Shown here piece after piece: positions 34,482 through 45,199 of a DNA stretch of 64,000 nt. Where the stretch lies: contig OZ316896.1 in NCBI GenBank assembly GCA_973895155.1, positions 4,588,001 to 4,652,000 on the forward strand, in the 5' to 3' direction. The position numbers were made by a program, and so were the translations under genes. The first letter of the stretch is position 1. Each line of letters opens with the position of its first letter. Below the pieces are notes generated by a model, which was not told the origin of the DNA, did no database searches, and saw nothing but the letters and a program-made list of their open reading frames with translations. The DNA is from Marsupella aquatica (lineage: Eukaryota; Marchantiophyta).

Positions 34482-37400
34482 ATGGCCGAGCCGAAGGATT
34501 CCTTTGGCAATGGCAATTCGAACGAGTAAGTCATCGACCATTCTGACTTCCATAGACGATGAAAAACAAGTCCACAGAGAAGCACAGAGAGGGTCTCGTT
34601 TAGTTAGGTTTGTCTATTGATGATGCACCACTCTAAGAAATGCCCATTACTATGCTTCATTTCTAGTGTTCTGGTAACTTTAAAAATTGTTTGCGCCATG
34701 GAGTCGACCTGGGAACGATATTCTCAGCCAATTGCGAGAAAATACTTTGTCTTGCCTGTCAACGGAGCATAATTGCGAGACAATGTACGTAAAAATATCA
34801 CGTAGCGAGTTTTGCGCTGGCCGGATGCCTTCGTCCCATCGTAGAGGTGTCCTGGATCACGAATTCGTCGCCATTGTTTATTTTCCAAGATAGTTCTGTT
34901 CTTTTGATTGCGAAGCCGTCAGAAAATGAGAATTCGACTGGACGAGAGATGAATGGGGAAGGTCGGATTTGAGAGCATCTCAGATCTATGGAGCTCTGCA
35001 CTGACTTCTGCTCAATTAATTTTAACAATTTCATGCATTTATACTCCTGAAAGTCGTAGTTGTGTAATTATGTCGTAAACTGGGTTACAATACTCATGTG
35101 AGTATATATGTTTCTTTCAAATAGATTGCGCTACTAATTCTACATTACTTGCTCTCCATGAACACCGGAACAAATTGACCTTGCGGCCTTGGAACAGGAG
35201 TCAATGTCATGCCCTAATGTTGTGATCTCAAGAATAATACTACGTCGCAACTTAGAAGTAGTGATGTGCGCAGATATTGAGTGCACATATTACTCACTTT
35301 ATCCCTTGACCTTATTCGAATCGTCGATATCTGTCGATCTCCCCGATTTAGTCGGATGGATGCGATGGTGTCTCAAGTCGTATAACTACACAGAACAGGG
35401 TACGAGTTCGATTGCCCAGAGTAACTGAATGATCGGTGACAGCCCCTCAGAAAAGTCGTGATTGATGAGGACGAACTAATGAACGCGTGATACTTCTCCA
35501 TGACGCCTGATCGGAGAGATTTTAGTGCTTGATTCTTATGTCGGGGAAATTAATCAGAGTATGTCTTGGGAATCAATTTCTTATCAGAGAGTGTTGATTC
35601 GTGGATATATTGAGTTTTGGGTTCTTATATTAACGTTGAATGGATCTTCCCCGGTGATGTCCTCAAAGTATCATCTACGACCATATGACCGACATACTTC
35701 TCCCATATTGGACAGCGTCAAATCAACTAGCCAGTATAATGTCTATGTTGAGGTTATAGTTCTTGTCATGAATCCGGATTTTTTGCATAACAGATGATTG
35801 ATGGTGAGCAACTAACGTCGCAGAACGAACTGACTGTTGTGTGGTTTGCTCCTGGGTACGTGCAGCTATGTGACGATTTGTTTGTCAGAAATAAGAAAGG
35901 AAATGCAGTGCCCGATATGTCTGGGTGAGAGATTAATACTCCTGGCCCACTGTAATATTGCAAAACTTGATGATAATTCTACAGATATTCCACAGAAGAG
36001 AATGGGATTCCTCTTTGACCTCGCAGATTTCTTTTCGGTGCTCCTGTTTTAATATCATTGTTAAGAATTATGACGCTTTTCTCTCGTTGTTTTATGATCT
36101 AATGAAACCTGAGGACCAGATTCCTTCATTTGTTTATTTCTTCCTGAAGAAACTCGTGTTTGTGATTATTCCATGATTGAAATTACGGAAAACTCATGTC
36201 GGTCTCAAACTTTGGACATGTACGCATGGGTGGACATACAGGCATCATAAGAAAGACACGCACTGTGATGGAATGCCTGCACCGATTCTGCCGGGAATGT
36301 ATTGACAAATCAATGCGGCTGGGGTATGTTTTTCTATCTGTGCGGATGAACACCTAGAACTCCTCATGAAGCTTGTAACTTTAATCTTGAATGCCCTGAT
36401 TTCTTGATGTGTAACTCAACGAACAGAGTTGTTTTATGGGTGCCAATAGGGATAGTTCTTACCCCTGGAGGTCAGATTATAGACCGTGTGAGAATACTAT
36501 AAGAATTAAGTAGTGATTATTTTCCCAGTGTGGCAGTTTACTAACCCAAAGACCCTGATTTTCTGAATGCAGTAACAATGAGTGTCCAGCATGCCGCACT
36601 CATTGTGCAAGTCGGCGATCATTACGAGATGACCCCAATTTCGATGCCCTCATTGCTGCAATTTACCCAGATCTTGACAAATATGAGGAAGAGGTATGTC
36701 CTTATTCCTTGGGTTATGCACACCCTCTCAGCTGACAGTAACATTGAGACGAGTAGCTGCTTATGCACGCTTGAGGCGTGAATACTGGATTCACCTCATC
36801 TCAGCTGAAAGAATATGAAACAGGGTCAACTGTGAAAATCCTTGGAGTAGCAAAAGTCGGACTAAGAACCGAGGTTCAAATTTGACGTTTGAAGACTGAA
36901 TCACCTCTCTTCAGCCCTAAGAATGAATGGCAGAATTATAACGAAGTGTGAAAATGAAATGAACAATGAATGAATTGAAGACCATATACCAACCAATCGT
37001 CGAGATTCACAGATAAACAAGTGGGATGCATGTTGCAAACGACTAAACCACACAAGATTGAGGTTTCGGATCTCCAATCTGACCAGCTGACCAATTCAAT
37101 GTGAGTGCATGGAAAGACCGACCATTGCATGGAAAGTCCGACCATTGCAATAGCTGTACGTAATCGTGGTGCAGGAGAATTTCTACGTCGGCCAACTGGA
37201 ATGAAATCAAATTAGGATGCTGTTCAGGCCAGTTGTGAAGATTTCAAATGTGGCAGACACTGAGGGTTTTCATTTATATTTGGTGTAGGAAATGATGCTT
37301 CTTGAAGACGAAACTCGGCGAAACAAACAGGTATAGCTTTCGTCCAGTACCTCAACAATCCTTGAATTACATCAGTGAGTTCTTTTAAGTATCACAAATA

Positions 37401-40378
37401 GCTGGTAGGTGTTGTCTCTCATTCGGGACATAGATAGAAATTACATTTTGACAAATCTTGGCCGCTGATGTGCTCATACCAAGCTTGATCTTTCGTGAGG
37501 AAAAATGTTTCATGGTTTGATGGGAGGGAAGGTTTCCTCGTCGCATGTCAGAAAATGTGTCCACCCTGCTGTCACCGATCATTCAGTAGGGAATGGCCAT
37601 ATGTACTGGCATGAAAGAAGATAATTAAAGTCAGCCCTTGGATGTAGATGCAAACATTTATCCCTTGATAAGTTTCTCCCCTCTCCTTACAGTTAAGAAT
37701 TGGATTGGAAATGAGTGGTGACAACAGATACAAGCTAGCATAGCTGAGACATTCAAGCGTCAATCGGAGGCAGTTGCAAGGAGGCGCACCACCGCAAAAG
37801 CAACAGCTGCTGCCATTGTCAGAAAGGCTCATGGCAAGTTTCGACATGTTCAGAATCGGAGCAGGGGTCCTACTCAGCAGACACGTGGTGGCAACAATCG
37901 GGCTAATAATAATGGTCCCCCCGTCTATGGATCACCTCCTTCACCACAGGAAGAAGAAAAAGAAGAGCCCAAGGTTAATCCTCCATCTCAGCCACTAGCA
38001 AGCAAAGCAGCTGCTACTCACGACAACAAAGTAGTCAGAGAACAGCAGGAAGTCACCAAAGAGGTTTCAAAAGATCGCGCTGGATGGAGAAAACGAAGAC
38101 GGCCTCGCCATGTGGAACCTGAAAACAGTGAGGAGCGGCGTAAGGCAAGTCGTACTACTGAAGAGCACCCTCACGATGAACACAAACCGGCAGACTCTTC
38201 CCAAGTAGCTCAACAGCAAGATGCCTCCCCTGTGAATAACAGAGCAGGGGTCGTCACTTCATGGGCCAGGGCTGGAGCTCGGAGCCACACAACACGTCAC
38301 AGCCTGAATGCCAGCAATAATAGTGGCAGGCATTCGAACCGATGTGTCCGTGCCACTGCTCTTCTAGATTTCCTGACGTCTTCCGCACGCAAAGAAAACG
38401 AGGACGAGGTAACTCATCACTCTTCTTTCTAGCTCGTTATATTTGTTTCAGAACAGTAGCTCATCAGTATGTTGTGAGAGAAAAGAGCCTGAATATGAGC
38501 ATTACTATGCAAGGCCGAATAGAATTGTCTTCATCAGGGTGTGTACCCAATTTTCCAGTATGCAAAGCAACAGATTTAATTGGGTCAATTGTTTGTAACT
38601 ATATGCCCAAAAGCCAACCGTATTGCTTTATAGTGGACACAGGAGTTGGTATTTGAAGCAAGGTTCCGGCCATGAATATATGAACTTAAACAAAGTCTTT
38701 GAACTTGGAAACCAGATTTCGAGGCAAGCCTTTAAGGCACGGGCGTTGGAATCCAAAGCAAGTTTTAGAAATATTCAAACCAGAGAAAGAGGAGAATTCT
38801 GGCACGTTCACCTTTGTTCGTTATTAGCAGAAAATCTCTCCTGACAAATATTTCAATCGAGTGGCCTCGTCTTGCTCAAAGAAAGAAGACTAAATTTTCT
38901 CTCTGAGTTCTTTAACAATTCTTAAAATCAGGTTTATGAACTCGTCATGCATACTGAGCACGTTGAGAGGTTTCCAGCTCCTGTTGAAAATCTCATATGC
39001 CTTGGAGGGTCAGTGTATTACAGCGTGCTACAATTCAGTTTTTGTCGGGAACGGAAGGAGAGCTTCCGGACTGGATTTATTGACCCTGCTACACCTGGCT
39101 CTGTTCTGTGATGGAATTCTGCAGTTTGACATACAGCTACACTTATCGCCGATGAATACTGACTACGATGATGAGGATGCGCTGCCAAGTCTGGAACGGC
39201 CTTACCTGTGCTGTCCACCTCAAATGACAGTTCAGTATCTCTGTAAGGTATTCGCCAGTATGAAAATGGACCTGGTTTTTCAGTTTGGTTGAAGCACGTC
39301 AACACCAGGAGTGCACTTGTATGGATCTTGTAGTTGTTAATATACGCTCGAGTGCATTGCAACGCGCCTCAAGCTGTCATTCTGCAGCTTTGTCCTCGTG
39401 AAAATGATATTTACTCAGACAGTGAGTTAGAAGTCAATTAAGAGTCTGGACCAACGAAAAATTTGAGCAACGTATTTGCACGGTTCCTCGCAGATGTAAG
39501 AACTGGCGGAAAGAATACTGATTTATCGTACCCACGAGAAAATATGCTATATTCATGTTTTTGGCATGGAATAACATTATTTGAGCCATGGTCTCGTATA
39601 TCTGAAATAATAATTCTGCAGCAAGGTTTCAAAAATCATTACTGCAACGGTAGTTAACCTGTGTCTCACTGAAGATTTCCCTGGACAAATTTCTCACATC
39701 CCCTGTGCTTTCGCTTTGCAGCATCTCGTGACACGTCTGTCACTGGTTCGTGGAGGCGAGCTTGAACTTCTGATAGAGCGGATAAGTGGGAGGGTGACAG
39801 ACCAAGTTCTTCCTGGAAAAGTGTCTTCCCTCCGGCTGAACAGCATGGCAAGAGGGAAGACATGGCCTGCAAGACCTACTGGAGGGAAAATTGTGGAAGT
39901 TTTGGAATCAAAATCCACTCTCCAATACGTGCTTTCAACTTGCTGGGATAAAAGTGGCAATCTGGTGAGCTTCAAGCCATGAACATCTACTGTCTTCGTC
40001 CGTCTCTGTTTGCTGCGTATGTGCAATGCAAGCGTATAGATCATGACACATTTTCTCTGTTACTATTCTTTTATATTTGTGTCGATCACAAGAGAAAGAT
40101 AGAAAAGATAAAATTCTGTTCATGTCAAGCATCTTTTAGAGAATCTCACCTTAAAAGAGCAAGTTTTTCTGGAATTTTGAAATGAAAGAGGGAAACACGT
40201 TCGGGAAGTAAATGTAATATCTGCTAATGGAGGGGTGCCAACTTTTGGAATTGTGCAGGACTTGTTGTATCGGTTGAAGACTTGATGTGAATATTTGACA
40301 ATGCAGCAGATGCCACACAATGATCAAGGAGACGAGGAAGTTAGTCAGAGATTGCACACTCTTAAGCTCAAAACATAG
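34482..40378 (+). CDS. RING1: Polycomb RING1-type E3 ubiquitin ligase (RING finger + RAWUL), 9 exons
   Basis: Predicted PRC1 core subunit that monoubiquitinates histone H2A in nuclear chromatin. Exons: 34482-34525, 35866-35924, 36242-36323, 36573-36693, 37289-37330, 37728-38408, 39125-39247, 39722-39964, 40307-40378; all phases agree, giving 488 aa. The Arabidopsis RING1A and RING1B proteins are about 460-520. A C3HC4 RING lies at residues 30-69 ([17 protein letters not shown]), followed by the [21 protein letters not shown] block shared by RING1 proteins. A basic, Gln/Asn-rich linker fills about 117-340. The RAWUL domain (about 344-465) includes [18 protein letters not shown] and [13 protein letters not shown] segments. 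Intron 1 is long (1.3 kb). The extreme C-terminal exon (23 residues) is the least certain part. Confidence 0.92.
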
Positions 40379-43300
40379 TAGGAAAAAATCGGGGGATCGA
40401 TCTTAGACAATCGAAATTGCTGGCTCCTTTCTAGTGTTGAAATTTAAGTTAGTTTTTTAGGTTATTGAGTTTTCTTGTGTTATTAACGGGCTGGCAGGCA
40501 TCTCATCTCTTCTGCTTTGTGGGTTCTTACTTCCGACCTCATCAGTAAAGGTTTTTTTTCTTTTTCTCTAGAACTTTTTGGCATGGCTTTCTTTCCCTCT
40601 GCAATCCTTTCAAGTGAGCAGTTAGCAGGGCCTTGTTGTACTTGGTGGTTCACACAATCCTGCATTAGCGGTATACTTGAATCAAGTATTGAACTGATGG
40701 TGGAGGTTGCGCTGAATATTGAAGGAGCATTGAGTTATTGAACGTACTTGTTATCAATGTGGCCTGGGTTAGGCTGTGATGAGAGGAGGGAACGAAGGCT
40801 CGAGGTCATCGGCAGAGCTGATGGGCCCGTATCCAGTGACGTCTAGCCGTTTTACTCATAGTGGGAATGTGGCCTTCAGATTATAAAAAGTATGTCAATT
40901 AGTGACTTGGTGTTGACGGTTGGTGGGTGATATAACCCATGTATGGGTAGCTCTCTTGTATTTGTTCTTTCCATTTGCAAAAATTCATTAGAAACCGAAA
41001 AATTAGAGAATTTTACCGATTGCATCATATCTGCAGAATATTGTCTCTAAAGATTTCTACTGGACATTGCGTTGATTTGCCTAGAGTCTGTCTTTATAGG
41101 ATTTTACTGTACACTGTGCTGATTCGTCTAGAGTCAACTACACGACATCCTCGTCACTTGTGTCTGTTGGTGAGAGTTCATCATTTATTCTCACCTCTGT
41201 CGGTGCGAGGTGTACCGATTTATAACATTCACCGACAGAGCTGAGGTTATTAACAGTGAGGTGGAATGTATTGGGCGCAGTCATAGAGCCCAAATGATAA
41301 AACCAAGCTCCCAATAGATCATACAGACCTCATTAAGTGCTAACAACTATTCAATGATGGAATTGTTTACCGCAGTGTAAACAATGCATGATCACCATCA
41401 CGAGTATCGTAGTAAATGATGCATAACGTATCATATAAGTGTCTTGTATGGAGACAGTGTATCTGGCATGCAAATAATCTAGACAGTACGTAGTCATGGA
41501 GCAAAAGCGTTTTATCATCTTCGTCTGACTATTTCATCGCACCTCACCTCCCTTATTTGGAACAGCTGGTGTCAGGATACAATGAGCCCTTTTCCTAAAT
41601 GTATCGGAGTACAGTAAGTTGTAATATTCTACAATTTGTGGAAGTTGAGCTGTCGTTATCCTCTCACAAGGGTGATTGATGCCCAGCCAAAACGTCTCGA
41701 TTCCATTTTACCTGCGAGAACAATTACTAGTCATACACAGCCTATGTACGTTACATGTACTTGTTAAAAACCAACACTAGAGTGATTATTGCATATACCC
41801 GGTCCTTGTTCTCAGTTGAAGACAGCTATTGCTGTTCTGGGAGACTTTTTTATGGCGCAGAATCTAGGATCTCATTGGGAATTAGTCTGCAGATTGGAGC
41901 CGATCCACTATTCCCATAGTCAATCTCCTTCCCGCCTTTCTGGCTCAAAGATTTATACAGTCAGTAAGCTAGATAATTGTGCTCAGCTTTTGCTTTCTTA
42001 TTCTTTGAATGATCTTGTCGTGCCCGGTTTTTGCTGTGATTGAAAAATTCTCGTTAGGAATTGGAGAAGTTGTTACTCGTGGTGCCACCTTTTAGCCACC
42101 AATTATTCTTCCTCTACACGAACCTACTTGGCAGCAGTGTGTGCGGTTTGATTGACAATGATGCTCGCAACGGAAGAGATTGTCGCTAACTATTCGAAAT
42201 GGTTCCTGCATAGCCTGATCTTACCAACTTGATGCCTACGCTTACTTATGGAGAGATAGGGATCCACTTGTTGATACAACAGGCGTCATCTTAGGAAGAC
42301 GGAAAGAAGAATCGACAGCTCTTTGCAAAGCTGATTCACAGGCCATAAGCAATGAGTTGGCTCAGGAGCAGGGATGATTAGAATTTTAAACGAAAATCTC
42401 TAGAGCAATTAGAAATCGAAGGCAACTAACATAATTATGTAATAGATCCTACCGTAGTGCACCTTGGTGTTGGAAAAAGGTTTTAAGTACAGTACGTAGC
42501 AAGGCAGAAATCTATAGGGGTCCTTGAATGCGTCCAAATCCAATGACACTGGTGAGTATGGCAAATTAAGGCTGCTGGACCAGAAGGCATTATGTACACC
42601 AGCATTTTGTAAGAAATGCGCATAAGAAACTAATGTAACTGAGCCCCCGAGCGAGGACCATGGAAACCTTTTTAAAAATGTTTTAGCACCTTATTGACTA
42701 AACTCAATGGTCCAGATCTGCCCATACGTAGATGTAACGGTTATGATCGATGTGAGCATACATGTCATGTAAAAAGTCTTGCAAAGAGGAGGCTTCTCCA
42801 CTCCCATAGATCTAACTGTCCTAATCTACCACTATCATAAAGGATCCTGCCAAATCCATCTATGGTCCATTTACAATTTGAAAAAGGAGGGCAAAATACA
42901 TCAGATCGTGTCCAGGGTTAAATAAGACTCTTGAATTGACTGAAAATGGGCACCCAAGATTTGTTTTTAGGTAGAGTATGAGGTATAATACATGTGTTAC
43001 AATACATGACAGTGCTAAGTATTTTATAGCCTCCTTAGAATACTTTTCGGCTTAGAGTTCTAGAGTGGAAATAGATTGACTTGAGATAGAGGTTTTTGGC
43101 AGGTAACGAGTAAAGCTAAGGTAGATTGACATGAGAAAGCTTTTTGGCTTTTTGCTCTTTCGAGGGGAATTTCATTGTTTCGAGGTTAATATTGTCTTCC
43201 AGATTGTTTTTTCTTCCTAATTTTTTTTGTTTATTAGTGGTGTTGAATGAAGAAAAAGGGGGAGGGGGAGCGACATCTTAGTTTTCCACATTGACATATT

Positions 43301-43459
43301 TTACACAATGACATATTTTCTGCAATGCACAGGTAGTATGCTAGTATGACCATAAGTCAAATAGAAAGTTTTTCTAAGAGGAGGTTGGCCATAAGTAACA
43401 CGTGCCCAAAAGTGAGAGGAATCTGGAGCAGTACCTCCGAATCTCAGTGCGGAAGACCA
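40379..43459. other. Gene-free region downstream of RING1
   Basis: The RING1 3' UTR must begin here. The rest shows only short frames without family resemblance and no clear repeat. Nothing else can be supported. Confidence 0.45.
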
Positions 43460-44120
43460 GTACAGTCTGCCGTGCATAAGTGCACCATGTATAAGGAATG
43501 GCTGGTAGAGAGTGTAGTCCCCTAAAAATACAGCACTTTCCAGTTTGTAAATGCCCCAAAAAATGCACCATCTGTAAGTGCAGATCAACATCACTAAATG
43601 ACAATTACATCAGTGCATTTTGCTTATAAGAGTGCACATGCATTTATCAGTGCAGTGGATAAACTACCTACACAAATTTCATGCACTTATTCAGTTGACT
43701 TGTGCAATATGAGAGTTCCCCATAATATGAATATGAAGAGTCCAATGTTGTATGACCTGACAACACTACAAGGAAGTGCATAAGTGATTTCACATGCATT
43801 TATTGGATAGTGCAAAATGCACATATGGAGAAGTGCATAAATGACATACTATGCACTTATGCCATAAGTGCATAAAGTGGTTTAACATGCACTGATAGTA
43901 TATAAATTATCGGAGAAGTGCATGAATAATATGATATGCACTGATGACATAGTGCATATAGGGATAAGTGCATAGTGCATCAAGTGGATAAGTGTAGGCT
44001 GAAGTTTGTCCCGGACGTCTGGACTTAGATCTGGACATCTGGACTTAGATCTGCAGTTAGACAATATCCTATGCACTGATGACATTGTGCACAAAGTGGC
44101 AGAGTCCATAAAGTGGATAA
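43460..44120. repeat. Region of repeated AGTGCATAA / TTATGCACT words
   Basis: Many direct and inverted copies of words such as AAGTGCATAA, ATGCACTTAT, GTGCATAAAGTGG and GATATGCACTGATGACAT occur at irregular spacing. A short direct repeat, GGACTTAGATCTGGACATCT, lies near 44030. It is probably the decayed terminal or internal region of a transposable element. No coding capacity. Confidence 0.65.
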
Positions 44121-45199
44121 GTGCAAGCCGGGGGTTTCTTCCAGGAGCCTGCGCTACTTAGACGAGGTACACACTGTACCTCCCGATCCCCACACTGCAC
44201 CTCCCGATCTCACGATGCCGACGACCAGTACCGTCCGATCTCACGAGTGCCAACGACCAGTACCGTCCGATGTCACGAGTGCCGCCGTCCTTCCACTTCG
44301 TTTCCCCGAACAACGTGCGCTTTCGTCAAATAATAATGTTCCAGGCGCAACTTCCGCCTTTCCCTCCCCGGTCCGAAGTTTCGCACGGTGCAATCGCACT
44401 GAATTACTGAAAGTCTGCGTCGGCTCTGGAGGAGTGAAGTTGGCTCCATCGAGCTACAAGAATGTTAGAATGCCATCCGCACGAAGCGTGTTGGACAGAA
44501 TCGCGGTACGCTGTACAACAACAGCGCTCCTGTCCCTGTTGGGCTGATCCGGTACCTTGGACTTCTAAAATGATGCGAAGCGTGTTGGACAGAATCGCGG
44601 TACGCTGTACAACAACAGCGCTCCTGTCCCTGTTGGGCTGATCCGGTACCTTGGACTTCTAAAATGATGCGTCGTTTCGTTGATTGAATTTGATTCAGTC
44701 TCTGGTGTTCTGACTTGATTATTATTGAGTCACTTCTGGTCCTGTTACGAAATGCGACTGAAGTCTGGACTCTACAGTTATCAGTATCGGGAGTTAAGTC
44801 TGGACTCTGGAGTGAATGTACTCGAAGGCCACATCAGGATACGGTAAATCCCATTCGGACGTTTGAAGCGTGGTGGACGGAGTCGTCGGTACTCTGTACA
44901 ACAACAACGCTCCTGTTCCGGTTGGACTTCAGCAATTCTGTTTTCATTCTCTTGTGTTCCATTCAGAATTCGGTTTTCATTCTCCTGTGTTCCCTGTCAA
45001 TTGATAGTCCGATTTCATACTCACTATCTCTATTTGTCTGCTTGGCCCTGACAACTAGACTTGGAGTCGCGGTTGAGATCGGACCTTTGATTTGGCTGCA
45101 TTCCGTCGAGTCGGGAGTGCTAAGTGGTGTCCAGTTCTGGCCGAGAGACGGTGCTACGAAATGCTTCGGTCTCGGTGCTAGACAGGGAAAGGGTTTAAG
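44121..45199. other. Upstream flank of the HAD-like gene, with tandem duplications
   Basis: Contains the 94-bp duplication at 44483. Open frames crossing this stretch are chance frames within repeats. The promoter and 5' UTR of the gene starting at 45200 should be here. Confidence 0.4.
44483..44670. repeat. Perfect 94-bp tandem duplication (two copies) with a diverged third copy nearby
   Basis: GAAGCGTGTTGGACAGAATC starts at 44483 and 44577, and the copies appear identical. A diverged third copy (GAAGCGTGGTGGACGGAGTC, then CTGTACAACAAC) is at about 44867-44930. All lie upstream of the HAD-like gene. Confidence 0.92.

Noticed and set aside
38936-39124. Extra RING1 exon before the RAWUL domain
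   Set aside because: An open frame exists, but joining 38408 directly to 39125 gives the continuous ENEDE-FDIQLHL sequence expected for RING1 in the right phase. The extra segment has no family match.
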